Shown: positions 1 through 12,504 of the stretch, in pieces
Layout: each line of letters starts with the position of its first letter
How positions within the stretch are numbered: the first letter of the stretch is position 1
Assembly (NCBI GenBank): GCA_037044905.1
Contig: JBAOKB010000070.1
Span: forward strand, 62,001-126,000
Reading direction: 5' to 3'
Source: Hortaea werneckii
Taxonomy: Eukaryota > Ascomycota > Dothideomycetes > Mycosphaerellales > Teratosphaeriaceae
Length of the DNA: 64,000 bases
The notes under the pieces: generated by a model
What the model saw: only the letters and a program-made list of their open reading frames with translations
The model's database searches: none
What the model was told of the DNA's origin: nothing
Made by a program: the position numbers and the translations under genes

Positions 1-3000
1 AAATTTATCACAAGAAGTGACACAGGACGTCTATGTCACAGGGATGGTCATAGCAATCATTTGCCGCGGATCTTGTTACGGCGAGGAGCTTTTAACCAGT
101 GCTATCGGCTCCTTGCCCTTTTGTGCATACTGCTTCGATTTCACGGGCATCGTCTCAAATCAAAGGAAGAGTATCAACACGAGTGCGATTGTTATGTACG
201 GTCTTTGACCAACGTTCTCGCTATCTGGTATGATGACCAATTTGTAATATCTGATGCATAGGGAATACATAAAGCCTGATTAGATTCGGCAGCTCGATAG
301 AATCATTGGAGGCATAGAGTCCGCGGCGTCCTCTGGCGTCCACCGGCAGGCTGGGGCCGCACGAGGGGCGTAAATCCCCTCGCCAAGTCCATGATCAGAT
401 AACGACCACAACCACGGCCAGATCCCTGGTGCACTTCATCAAGCTCGAATGCGTAGTGTTCCCATGTGACTGGAAGGGTGAAGTGCGTCCTTGCAACGTG
501 TGCACAAGACAGCCTTGCTGTCCCTTTCATAGTGCATGCGATTACCACAGGGTAGTCAACGGAAACGGGGCATGACCGGTCTGCGATGTGAGTCTCGAAA
601 CCGGATTGCAATAATGTAACTGTCAATGAATGCGTAACAGATGTGTTGCTTCCTGCATTGACAGTAGTTGCCAAGCACAGCACGATCTTTTGTGGACACG
701 GTCTTTTGTAGGATCACATCTTCGTCTATTCTGTGCAAGCTTTCGCAGATTCCCTACATCTCTTTCGAGCTCTTGAGTGTTCGCGGTCACCGTCTTCACT
801 GCAAAGGTCACCCGAATTTTACCCTATCATCCAACCTTTCACATTCCCATAATTTTCCAATTCCGCGGCAGGTGACGTAGACGCGTTTATGAGGTCACTG
901 CTCGGATCAACATTCGATACTCCGGAGTTTTTGCTGACAAATTGTTCATGCGAATTGCTCCGTCTTCTCCGCTTGGCCGTCAGGGAGGACTGTTGTCCTG
1001 CACTGTCAGTACGCCCGTACACCTTACCATCAGGTCCACGATTTCTCTTATTAGGGCTTGCGCTGCGTCCCCGACCTTGGTTTCTGGTGAAGACTCTGCA
1101 CGCTTGTGTAGAGAAAGTCCTTACCTTCACTTCGCCATCCGCTCGTCGGACAGCGAGTCGCCCTGGCTGTGTGCTTTGAAGGAAGCCGATGACTTTCGGA
1201 AAGATATCTCATGTAAAGCGTGCATAGAGATTCTCAACGGGTCTGCCTGCCAGCGACCCAGTATGCCGGTTGTGATAGTCTGCAAGTAACTCTTCATCAT
1301 AATCATACCGTGCGCACCCTACCTTATTTCAGAAGTCTCGCCATTCTGGAATTCCTTGGGTACTATGCTGAAAAACATGGTGTCCCATAGGAGGTTACAT
1401 CCCGTCGCAGTCTTATCGAATTCGCAGGTGAGTCTGCTACGTCCTGGCTAGTGCGTCCGCCCAGCTCGCCATAGCGATCCGTCTCATTATCTGCAAACCA
1501 ACTCTTTTCAGAAGACGGAAAGATATGCGCGTTTTCGCAGGCGAGACGCTTTTTGGTGAGTCGGTTGGTCTCGGTGGCTGTACGCGGCTCGATCGCGACA
1601 GCGCTCTGCGCAGACCCGTGCCACAGAGAGGGCAAGTCATCGTGCGGAAAGACCCAGGCTTAGAAGTTCGGAAAAATGGGATATGGTTCCAAGCTGGATC
1701 CAGAGTTGACATGGAAGAAATACACTCCTGCCAATATGAAGCCTTCCAAGTCTGCGCTCACAGGTGGTTGGTCAGAGCGGGCCAACGAGAGCCGGCCATC
1801 CTTGCGATTGTTGGCGATTATTACACACGCAGTATATATCGTCGCATAGTGCGCTTTTCCGCTTGCACTGTCGCCGTTGCACGCAGGCAGGACGAGGATA
1901 GTGTTGTTACGGCCGTACCCAGGGTGTTTGATGGTGATTTGTTGAGCGAAAAATGGGGCGGGCATATGGCGCGCAAGACGACAGCTGCAGCCTTTAATGC
2001 AGTATGTACGTCAGACTTCAGTCATCAGCATGCTGTCGCACTCGCGCAGGGGTAGAAATAATGGGTCCATGAATAGGTTCCGCGTGATGGTGAGACTTGT
2101 TTGCTAGCAATCGTAAACACAGGTGCTCGGTGCAAGCCTCGGCCGCGTAAGGCCCGGGCTGTCGCACGCTGCGCATATCGTCAGCCAGATTCGCCGAGCT
2201 CCACGGTACGTTTCCAAGCAGGAAGCTTTGTCAGCATAGTGCTCTTTGTATCGCCCGTGAAGCGACCGCTACTTCTCGGCTCCACTATACCAATTTTCGA
2301 CGGCAACGAGGGACAACATTGGAGCATCATACACATGTGCGCTGCTTGCTGCCTCTGAGTTCTGCACCGTTGGTGTTCTCATGGAATGTGGCATGTCAAC
2401 TTAAGCTAAATGGATCTACGATATGAGGGTTATTTTCCAAAGCATCATGATTACAACAATGAAGACACAATGATCCGAGTGCACATGCAGCGTGACTTCC
2501 AGTCACAGAAGACACGGAACGCCAAATTGCGCCAAAGGCTAAATCTCGTAACCACCCGCTACTTGGGCGCCCAGTATGTAGAAATTCACTCTACGCGCAA
2601 TCGCGACTCGAAGCTCTAACGTGCTTGTCTGGTCAACTCCTCCGCTGTCCCGTACCAACTACTCTTCTCCTAAATCTCCTTCCGGCTACTCTTCCTCGGC
2701 ATACCCCTCTGACTCCTGCTCCTATAAGGGACGTACTAAGCACCTCTTGCCCCCTCCCTGACATTTGCAACTGCTTGACAAATGGCTCGGCGGGCCATAG
2801 ATAATACACCACCATCTCGCCTACCTTTTGACGAACACAGAAAGACAGAATACAGAGGCTTCTACGATCCCGACCAAGGTGTGCGAGAGCGACAAGGGAG
2901 CAAACGGGGGATAAGAGAGATGAGGCCAGCCGTCAATGGGAGGCCGAGCCTCTGCGAACGTAACACAAATGCCTTATATAGCTTTTGCCACGTTTCTCGC

Positions 3001-4185
3001 GGCGGTGCACCACTAGCAAGATACAGGCGCTAATCGCGCCCAGAGAACCAAGGCGACTCGCTCAGATCTGATTTATTATGAGCCAATTGATCTTCTGCGG
3101 GAAGCCAACAATAAGCTCAATCATCGGGTCAAGCAGACTAGCGATGCAGTCCGTGATGCCGCGAATATCAGCCATTTATCCGCCGTTTTGAACAAAAAGC
3201 TTCCTATATCACTTTCGACGGTGGCTCGACTAGTATAGACATCGACGGTCTCGTCGACAAATGCATTACTATAATGCGTCACACCAGTGGGGTAGATAAT
3301 CCTCCGGCTTAGGCCCAAGGGCGACAAATACGTCTTGCCGACGAGAAAGACGGCGATAATGTCTCTGAACGATCTCTCAACTGGGCCACTTTCGGCCACT
3401 ACGCCTGTCTCCCATCCTCTAAACGTCACGTACCCCTGAACTTCCTCCTTAGACCCCTAAGCGTAGGGAAGAGACACCGCGCTCTGACGCAACACGAACC
3501 GCATCAAATACTTGCTCGCGCAAATTCTGCCCTGAATTCGTCTCAGAGAACTCCCTCAAGAACGCCACGCTTTCCGAGCGAGCGGGGCTTACTGCTATCT
3601 GCATGCAGGTCATGAATCGTTTCTCGCAATACATTGCCCAAAAAACCCAGGGTCCTCGAATAGCACTTCACGGAAAACTGCGTCGACACTGCCTCCTACA
3701 AGCAAGCGGATACGGAATCGCGCCCACGGCCAATGGCGGTATCGAGTCGTTCGACTGGATGGTTGTTCGACTGGATCATCAATACGCACAGTTTCGGCCA
3801 GTCTGTGAGACCTTTTGTTATAACCTTTCTGGTCAAGGAGGGGCGGTAGAGATACATTTCGATGATGACGGGCATAGGCTGATTTTGTGCACGTTGCTCC
3901 AACTCTGACCCCTCTCCCCTTTATTTGATAGTGTCCCTGCGCTTTCACAGCCCTGTCCACTTCATCCATTCGTCTCATTCGGGACAGCTGCTTATGACCC
4001 TTTTACTCTTGTCAAGTGCCGACGAAACTCTCAATGATACCCGCGCAGCGTCGATACCGCACAGAGAAGCATCAGGCGATACTGGCGCGGGATTATGCCG
4101 TCTGGCGCCAGCTGATCGAGCCGTACCTTATTCGGAAGCGTTTTATACCGCATCGGAATGAGCCAGGAGAAGAATTCAACCGTAG

Positions 4186-4275
<90 letters not shown>

Positions 4276-4465
4276 GTAGGGAAAGAAAGACAGGAAGCAG
4301 AAGCAGTTGTCAGGTGCATATACGCCTCTGGAGTCTCAACACTGGTTTTCCAAGAAAATTCACCGTACAAATACTCCGGAAAGTCCACAAAATCGTGCCT
4401 GGCGGCTCGAAGAGAATAACTTCGAGATTACGGTACGGCGGATGGTTGTTGTAACCGATTAGCTC
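1..4465. other. Gene-poor region, no gene recognised
   Basis: I see no open frame with recognisable family motifs. The longest frames are not supported by intron structure or conserved motifs. A short readable plus-strand frame near 3016-3236 (helical, Asn/Ala-rich) and another at about 4016-4180, leading into the triplet repeat, could be remnants of one decayed gene. I cannot name a family for them. Confidence 0.4.
4186..4275. repeat. Compound triplet microsatellite (TGC)7(TGA)23
   Basis: Seven perfect TGC units are followed immediately by about 23 perfect TGA units. Depending on frame and strand the tract reads as poly-Ala/poly-Asp, poly-Leu/poly-Met or poly-His/poly-Gln. All the open frames crossing it are therefore suspect. 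An uninterrupted tract of this length suggests recent expansion. Confidence 0.97.
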
Positions 4466-5889
4466 TTAAACCAACAAGTAAGCAAGGGCAGAAATAGTGC
4501 AACTAGGACTGTGGCGAGAGCTTAGACTGCAGCACAGCGTCTGGGAGACCATCGGTCTTATTGCTACGAAAACTCGCAACCTGTATGTTGCCAATCCCAT
4601 ACTGCTTCGCAGAAGCAGTACTTTCTCCGAGCTTGAGAGAGGAACAGCCTGCTTCTTTGCGGTTTGCCGCCTCCGTGTAGGTTCAAGCTCGACCTCAATC
4701 TTCTCGCTGGACAGATGTTTAAGGACGTACCACCCTTGGTATAGCTCATAGTCCATAACGGAAAGCAGATCGCGGATCATCTTTATGCGGCCTCTCTCAA
4801 TGGGCTCTGGCTTAGCAAAGACGGGCATAGTACGATGTTAATCGCTGCATTTCTTGGCAGAGCGAAATGCTGTAGAATTGCTCAGAGGCTGGTTAGAGGA
4901 GAGTACAAGCAAGACTAGGAGTTGCTTGTCGCGGATGTAGTTCTGAAGCAGCTTTCAGATAAGAGCTACTAGATGTTGCCCATTAGGGTCGGGATGGATA
5001 GTAATAGCACTCGAAAGGTCGAAGACAAAGAGTCTGGGCAAGTCAAAGCCGATGATTTGGACTCGAACAGGGTTAAGCGGGAATGACAGCTCATCCTTGG
5101 CCATTGAGTCCAAGGCATTGGATCGGAACAGCGCAGGTTCATTGGATGGGTTTAGTAAGGCTAGTTGGGCGCGCTCAAGCATCTCTTTGAGCATGCCTTC
5201 GTCGTGGACAATGGCGAAGTCGAAGGCTTGGTGGTTGCGGTTGGGCCAGCGCTTGTATTTAGTCTGATCCTCTCCAGCCCTGAACATTGGGTCGTATTTG
5301 TACTTCAACTGCAAAACAATATTGCAACTCCAGGATGGAGATGTTGACATCGTAATACGGAATGGACAGCGTGTGACCTAAAAGGAAGCTTAGTGCAAAT
5401 GCCTCGGACAGCGAATTAGAAATCTGCCTTACTGTGCCATTTCCACGATAGAGGCTGAAGCCGCAGATTTCCTCGTCGAGCGAGCTCTTCCCCGGGCTTT
5501 TGTTGCCTGTTACAACAGCTTTCCGCAAGGTTCGATTGATGCTTAATGCCTCGAAGCGCCGATAAGCTTGATTTAGGGTAAGCTCTGCTGCACATCACCG
5601 CAAAAATATGGTCATGAGCAGAATGTCGGGTGTTGCCTGTTGCCGCAGAAGCGTCGTCGGGATATGATTGCCGGAAGGCGTACGTAGCAGAGGCCATGTC
5701 GATATCGACATCGTTTTCCCGGGTGTTCATTTCAGCATCATTGTAACCGAGAGTCGCGTTTGAACGAGAGTCTGACTCGTGAGGCGATCGTTTAATGATG
5801 GAAGCGATGCTCGCTGCAGTGTCGAGCAGACCCTCACTCTTAATCATCGACATGCTGCGGCAATGTGAGCTAGCGACGATCATGTACAC
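4466..5889 (-). pseudogene. Decayed dynamin-like GTPase
   Basis: Pieces of a dynamin-type G domain can be followed in order on the minus strand. First comes a degenerate P-loop (GNKSPGKSS for the usual GDQSSGKSS) near 5500-5520. Then comes a stretch matching the region before the switch motif, with a degenerate G3 (FDLSS where DLPG is expected) near 5010. Then come an NYIRDKQ...VLLVL block, a degenerate G4 (AKPEPIERG for TKPDxIxxG) near 4800-4825, and a GWYVLKH block. The frame is broken by TGA at 4955-4957 and TAA at 4838-4840. Each is one C-to-T change from Arg or Gln at a conserved place. Further frame changes lie between the blocks. The middle and GED regions are not recognisable downstream. 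An intact relative lies at 27342-29668. I consider it dead. Its boundaries are approximate. Confidence 0.7.
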
Positions 5890-8305
5890 GATGTGTTGTG
5901 TTCTGTTTCAAAGAGGTGGTCCGTGTCGGAAAAGTGACTGCAAAAGGCTCGAGACGGAGTAGCAAAAGCTTGACGACAGGATCAGGCGAGAGCGTTACCA
6001 ATACGCTCTCGAGACAGGGGCGTGAATTGAGGTTGAGTGAGCTGATGTGTGATGCGTCCGATGTGAAAGCTGCGGAACAAAGACTCGAAGCAAAAGGAAG
6101 AGCGCTTGGCATGAATCTGCACGATTTGGAAAGCCGAATGCTAGCGAAGCTATAGAACTAACATTAGAGCTCGTTGGTGTCGATCGCTTCAAGATTGTGG
6201 AGAAGTACAACCATGGTACCATCAGCTCTCAGAAAGCCTCTCACACTTACGAGCACAAAACCCAGCAAGTCTTGCGCAATGCTAGACGCGCATTATAGCC
6301 GCGTTATCAAAGCGGCTGTGGATGCAGCCTCCGCATCATGATGAAGACATCAGGTGCGGTGCATGATCAGCTCGACCTCATGCAGCTTCATGCAGTTGAC
6401 CAAACGGACTGGTCCCAATAGAGCGTGCATTGCGTCTTGCAGAAAATGATTATATTGAAGACGACGAGAATTTCTTATACCTCGACGTGACCAAAGTGGC
6501 TATGATCTGAGATTCGACGGTAAGCGGGATACTCATGGGTTCAATCCAGAACAAGTGGTACTCTCCCGCACCACCTTCGGTATCTGCCACCAGTCCAACG
6601 TCTCTATGTTTGAGACTCCTCAGAAATCTAAACTTGCGCCATCCTTAATTGGTACCGAGTCTGCTGAAGCTTCACACTACTTTCTCGGGCGCGGAAGTAA
6701 GCGGCATCAAAGGGCGCGCCCAGCGGGCCTAAGGAAGGTGGTGTTGACTGCAATTGGCGAGGTACGATCATGCAGCTGCCCGGTGCTGTTAGGCTTTCTT
6801 CTCGCATAAGCCTTGTCGCATCTGTGGACACTTTTACAGATTCTATGGTCTTTCACGGTTGGAGTCTCCAACCACAATTTCATCCGCAATGAAAGCGCAA
6901 GCAGTTGCGAGTGTCGATAGGATGGTTGTAGGTATAGTATACTGGATCATGATTCGCATCATTAAGCTGATAATTTGAACAGCCCAGACCTGGCTCTCAG
7001 TTGTTCTCATTGTAGCTACTGGCTTGAAGATACTCGCAGAATACGCAACGGCTGACGTATAACTAGCAACAAGGCCGTGAAAGCAAGCTGGGTCAGTTGG
7101 CAGAACTTTCTAGCGTCTTATGGGCTGCAGGCTACACCTGATTAGTTCGAAGAGGGCAAGCAGATCTTAAAGACCATGTTTTGAGAAAGAAAAAACTTCA
7201 ACACAGAGCAATAGCGAAAGGTACACTAGATGGATGGAGTATGGCTATTAGCCGTCATCGTCACAGTTTGTCCAAAGACCGGCAACATCTGCTCCAAACA
7301 TCAGGCCACAATATTGTCTCATCATCATCATCATCATCATCATCGACATCATCGTCGTCTAGATACATCAGGCCTGAGCTCGCTGTGCCTCTACTCGTCA
7401 TCGTCCAGTATCTCATGCTTAGGTAAGGCACACGCAGCATTCGATACGTCAAGTTGCTCTACTGTAGGATTCAATTGTCCTCTGGTCTGAAGCTCTCTTC
7501 CTCGGGCCCGGCGCTTAAACAACAGCTGGCACCTGCTGCTATTCGATCGAAGTAGACGATTACCTTCTTCGCAAGCGTGAAGTCGGTTCTGGGAGTATTT
7601 AGCTCTTTGTATGGGTCGAATGGTCTGATCTTGCCGAATGTCTCTGTCTACGACGACTGGAAGCGACCGAGAACCACTCGAAAAGGCCAGGTAAGCAGAC
7701 AGTGTTCGAAGAATTAGCTATGTGCGTGCTGTAGCACCGATTCTGTTGCATCAGCAATCCGACGCAATCCATCGTCGTCTCCAGGCGAAGGCAGCGCAAC
7801 CACTGCCTTAACGTCTTTTTTCTGCAAGCCGCGAACATGATGGATCATGCCAGTCTCTCACAGCCAGGGAAGAACAACCGAACGGTGATCGTCGAACTGA
7901 TGTACCCGATTTGCATCACCAACGACATCACGCTCTGCTGTAGCAATGCTCTCCACTTGGCTTTGGAAGAAGGTTTGTCGCCCATTGTCCTGCTTGCGAC
8001 CGCCATTGACATGCTGGTGAGCTGACCTCGAAAGCACCTCCCTTGAAGAATTGTTGGTACGCATGGTTGCAAGCTCAGACCTCGTTGAGGGCATGAACGT
8101 GTCTCAGACGCGCATCGCCACCGCGCTTCTGTTGATTGACCCTGCTGTGCCGTTCTGCACATGGTTTTCGCGCTCGACGTGACGCTCGATAAATATAGCT
8201 GCAGACCCTGCCATTATCGTCCATCGCTTTGCACCTGAGTCCGTCGAAGTAGACAGGGAAACCATAGGATTCACTCCCATGCAGATAGATGACTGCGGTC
8301 TTGCG
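5890..8305. other. No gene recognised
   Basis: Only short frames without recognisable motifs are present. A (TCA)n microsatellite lies at about 7319-7343. No RNA gene or mobile-element end was evident by eye. Confidence 0.4.
7319..7343. repeat. (TCA)n microsatellite
   Basis: About eight perfect TCA units are followed by an imperfect continuation (GACATCATCGTCGTC) to about 7358. Frames crossing it read poly-Ser, poly-His or poly-Asp and are probably not genes. Confidence 0.9.
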
Positions 8306-8488
8306 TTATACCAAGTCAGTATGCGTCCGAACTTCGGCGAGGATGCTCTGACGCTGCTGTATGCTCACACACTTATGCTGGTCCCTCAAATGTCGCTGGA
8401 GATGTGAAGGCGGCACAATATACTGGCATCGATTGCAAGAGATAAAGCCGTATTTGGCTTTCACATCGAAGAGAGGAGCAAAATTCAT
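8306..8488 (-). pseudogene. OrsD/DUF3505-type zinc-finger fragment
   Basis: The frame begins at an ATG (8488) and encodes 60 residues. A C2H2-like finger is visible: C-x2-C (SCNRC), then HLQRHLRDQHK. It is preceded by a tyrosine/glycine segment (KYGFIS) and followed by an acidic helix. This order matches my memory of the N-terminal finger of fungal DUF3505 (OrsD-like) proteins, which are much longer and often associated with repeats. Here the frame stops just after the helix and I see no continuation, so I call it a fragment. A short real zinc-finger peptide cannot be excluded. Confidence 0.5.
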
Positions 8489-9718
8489 CCTTCACTAACA
8501 TTACCTTGGGATTTAAAAAGTCGGACAATGCTCCTCCATTCTGCACTTTTCCTGTATCGTGGAAGCAACATTATCGAATGAATGCCTGCGTTCTTTCTAT
8601 CATTGGCGACATATGCAGTGGAAGTACGAAGGACCGAGGAAAAACGGTTTTACCCTAAACCTAGCTTCCCCACGCAGAAGCAAATGACCTTGTGTTGGGT
8701 TCGCAGCTTCTAGGGGCAGGTAAGGCTCTACAAAAGCGAATGAATCGACCTCACAACTTCTTAGGTTCAACCCTAACCCTACAAAAGCAACCGAATCGAG
8801 TCAATGCGTTCGACATCTATGTGTCCGCGATCTTTGCGTAAGAGAAGAAAGAAATCGAGGCCTGAGCCCGGACAAAAGCTCACGTCCTTTCAAGAGGGCA
8901 AGATGACGCTCAAAGATCGCTGAGATCGATGCTCGGAGCTTCAATTCTGGAATAGGTGTTTTGAAAAGATACAACAGTAGTTCGAAGCGCGGTGAAGCCG
9001 ATTTTCGAAGGGAGAATGATATGGACCTTCTCCAGGCAAGAACACGAAGTTTGTTGGCCGGATGAGCAGGAAGCGACTGGATGGGGAGCAAATACTGCAT
9101 GTACTCATTCATATTAGAACTCATTGCGACATAAATCACTCGGGTGCTGATCCCATGGGACGAAACCCAAACGAACTGAATAGGTGGAAGTTACAGAATG
9201 GTATTATTGACAGCCAACGCAGGCACAAGCAAAACTGTGCTTATGATGACACACTGGTGGCGGCGTGGAAATGTATAGTGAGAAACGATTCCAGGACGGA
9301 AAGTGTTTCGAATCTGGTGTTACTGTATGGTAAAGCACTCGGGTATTCATCCGTGGATAGATGCAGTCACATGTCGGAAATGTAGAGAGTGAATTTCTTG
9401 ACATATATCGCAAGCGCCTACGGTGATTCCGCAATGATATTGCTTGTATGCCAATTAACCGAATTTGGCGCATCGGTTAGGCACGAGTGGTCTGAGTGAT
9501 GCAGCTTTCAGGTCGTATGCGGTACCATGTTGGTCCAATGTCCACTTTAGAGCATAGCGCTTATGTAACTTAGCGGACAGCAGTACGTCTCACGGCGGCT
9601 TTCGAGCACTGATGGCTCGATCAGAGCGATGGTATGTAAATTCTGTCCTATCTTCTCGTCGTATGGCTATAGAGTCAGCTTCGTGATTCCTCCCGATTAA
9701 GCCTGGTTGCCTCTGCAA
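8489..9718. other. No gene; short telomere-like motif
   Basis: No supported gene. AACCCTAACCCTA at 8769-8781 is two units of the fungal telomere repeat, with another TACCCTAAACC at about 8653. Around it, CTACAAAAGC followed by a GAATCGA block occurs twice (near 8728-8752 and 8779-8800) as a degenerate direct repeat. Confidence 0.5.
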
Positions 9719-10471
9719 TCACTCTGTGGGGCACCAGCATTCCAAGACTGCAGTTGTGAGGTGACATCCTCTGTCTGTGTCCTGCGTTCGGCTGTAGCCG
9801 TCCAAGCGGTGTACACAGAATTGGTCGGGCTGCATCCTGCCAGATGTAGTGTCTCTTTCACGGGCTTCGGTCGCCTCTTCATTGAGGGCGTTTGCGTGAC
9901 TGTCGAAGCGGAAGCCGCTACCAAGGCGTAACATTTCACGAGCCGCAGGGATTCGGCAGAGGGCGGAGACGATGTCCCGGACATGGTCGTCCTTCCCATA
10001 TCGTTCAACTCCTTCCAGATCCTTTTCGCTGCTGAGAGGCTGTGAGTATAGCCTGCGCCCAAGGTCTTGCAATGCGAGGACAGGCGAGAATAGTCGCGGC
10101 GCGTTCGCGTTGGCGGGCTGCAAGTAGCTGCGCACTGTATTGTAGACTTCTGTTTGTTCAGCATCGAAATTGGTCCATTCCCGAAACGTAGTTGGGCAGT
10201 ACTTTCCCGTTGGCGCGGGGATGCTGCCTTTCGTGGAGCGAGATGGGCATGCAACTCGTAACGGCTCGCTCAAGAGCGAGTGACAAGCTTTCATGTATTC
10301 GTCAAAGGTCGTTTGGCGGGTCAGCTCTCGTGCCTTTTCTCTTTCTTCTTCCGCCTGTCGCTGTTGTTCTTCCGCCCGTCGCTGTTGTTCTTCCGCATCC
10401 CTCTGTCCCCGACGTGCCGCTTCAAGCTCCTGGCGCAGGGTTTCGTAATCGGATGCGCTGTAGTTAGCCAT
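9719..10471 (-). CDS. Truncated coiled-coil protein, fungal family
   Basis: The frame starts at an ATG (10471, context GCCATGG) and gives 250 residues. Residues about 10-55 form a charged heptad-like coiled coil rich in Glu, Gln and Arg. Next comes a segment with YMKACHSLLSE and, near the C-terminus, PDQFCVHR. This is the layout I remember from the N-terminal part of large fungal proteins that continue into an EYKAPHKL-type block and a protein-kinase-like domain. Here the frame ends with TGA shortly after the PDQFC block and no kinase-like region follows downstream. The gene is therefore probably truncated or broken. The TGA would be one G-to-A change from Trp on the coding strand. Family assignment is from memory. 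Confidence 0.55.
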   Translation of the reverse strand: MANYSASDYETLRQELEAARRGQRDAEEQQRRAEEQQRQAEEEREKARELTRQTTFDEYMKACHSLLSEPLRVACPSRSTKGSIPAPTGKYCPTTFREWTNFDAEQTEVYNTVRSYLQPANANAPRLFSPVLALQDLGRRLYSQPLSSEKDLEGVERYGKDDHVRDIVSALCRIPAAREMLRLGSGFRFDSHANALNEEATEARERDTTSGRMQPDQFCVHRLDGYSRTQDTDRGCHLTTAVLECWCPTE

Positions 10472-12504
10472 GGTCTCTTGAGAATAATGCCTTGTGTAGT
10501 CAAGTCGTCGGTTGGCTTATTACTATGAGGGTAGAGCCATTGGAAACGCCATCTCAGCCCTTGACAAGAAAGCACGCCACGGTCCCGAACCTGAGAGCTG
10601 AGAGGTATGTCACTCAAGGTGAAGTTGCGCCGCGTAGCTGCATCACAGCCTTGATAGAGCGACGAGCATCTGCATGGAGGAGAGGAGAATGCGTGTTGGG
10701 CCACGGACGCGCATCCTTGCGACCGTGGACCGGTAACCTCTCCCCCGCGTTTTAGCGTGATGGGCGGCTCGCCCCGAAAATCCTGCCGCATGCTGATCTG
10801 GCAAAAGACGCCAGGGTTGATGCAGTCTATTAGGTATCGCTGTGTGAGCTGTCGTCTAAGCTCCTAGAGGGCGCGGCGGCAGTGAATGATGCTGCTTGTC
10901 GGCGTAGCACGTTTAGATCAACAGGCTTTTCACTGCGTACGCCTAGGCTGCATTGTCTGATAGGCATTACAGGATAAATCGGACACCAAAAGCGTCATCT
11001 CAAGGCAAGGCCATTACACATAAAGGCTTGGAGACGTAGAGCTTTGATACCAGTGTGCATTAGCTTGTACTATGCCGCAGCTTTGATGCATCAGCGACCC
11101 TCCCAAACCAGTGCCGTGCGCCTACAGAGTACGGGCAAGCTTCCCCTTGTACGTGTTCCTGTACGACTGGTTAGGCTGTTCATCGGTCGCGAGAACTCGA
11201 CGCATGTCAGGGAAGCTGCAGATTGTCATTTTCTACCCCTGTAGGCAAGACGATTACATTGGAAGAAAGATCAACAGCAATGCACTTCTGGCAACATTCG
11301 ATGCAGGCATGCAGTGTCTCGTACGAGATGATTTTGATAAGCTGGCTCATGCTGGTGCGGTGGGACCGAACAGACAGCTAGGGAGGTAGCGGTATCACAC
11401 TGGCCCGCTCTTGCCAACTACCCTTTTGTATGCCGCAACATTGCTTCACGGGGGACTCTGTCGATACGGCGGCTTTTGTTCATTCTCGCACGACGCCGCG
11501 GAGCATTCGGCTCGACCGCCGCCCGCAAAGATACCTTCTTTCAGCCGAGTGGATACAGTTACATGCTCGTATGGGAAGAAACGCGCGTATCTACCCGATC
11601 GGCGGACGCCGACCATCACAGTACCCGGTAAGAATCGCCAGAGAAACTTTCTGCGGCTTTTCCGCTCTAGGGAATCCACTTCTTTTCTCGCCTCTCGAAT
11701 ATACTTTCAGCTACAGCCGGATGTCATGGAATATGGAATGCAATGCCAAGACGTCTGTTTCGTCGAGCTGTATAGGTCTCGGCTCCAACCCCCCTTGTAA
11801 AAGCTTGGTGGAGATCCCGACCGGACTTCCATGCTGGGGAGGCTCATGCTATCACTGGCGTGAGAAATCTCCGTCAGATCTTTTCATGCTCTTGGAATAG
11901 ATTGGACTGTGTCTGTAATTCTAATCAGATTTGTTTGTTACATATCCGCACAACATACTCGCCCGTGATGTACCAGCGGAGTAAGCTTAGGCTTGCGATA
12001 TAGGGAGCAGCGGCTCCCTCGAAGCATGTAAGCGAGAATATGAAGCACGAACTGAACATGCACCCCACTCACTCTCGTCGCTGTCCCATGAGTGCATTTC
12101 TGACGCTAAATTACTGCGCGACGATTTAGCGCAGACTTGATTCTTGACCTTCACTATCTTCCATGCGGAATTACCGGCTCTGCTGCAGGACATCGGTGCG
12201 ATCGCATCGCTAGACGAACTTTTTTATGGTACTCATAATGTACGCACGATCGCCGTCAATAAGGCTTCATAGGCTTGGCGGATCTGAGACCTTTGGGACT
12301 TGCGATGCTGAGAATGACGACACGCTCCCCAATGGTACAACGGAGAGATAGTGGGCTGTTGAGAGCTTAGGCAGCGCCGAGAGATACCGTATATTACAGG
12401 CAAGAGTTCTTTCGTAAGTCCAAATCTGGATCAAATCGCAACTGACGTACAAGTCCAACGATCGAGAGTCGAGCGCTCACAAGAAATTAGGAAAAGCTAT
12501 TCAA
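10472..12504. other. No gene recognised
   Basis: Overlapping short frames on both strands, none with motifs or a convincing intron pattern. It probably contains the upstream regions of the divergent flanking genes. Confidence 0.4.

Noticed and set aside
1525..2055. 176-codon frame
   Set aside because: Overlapped by similar frames on the other strand; no motif or intron support.
4016..4279. Frames ending in poly-Asp, poly-Met or poly-His
   Set aside because: Created by the (TGC)(TGA) microsatellite.
9697..10791. Overlapping frames opposite and beside the coiled-coil protein
   Set aside because: Shadows of the minus-strand coding frame.
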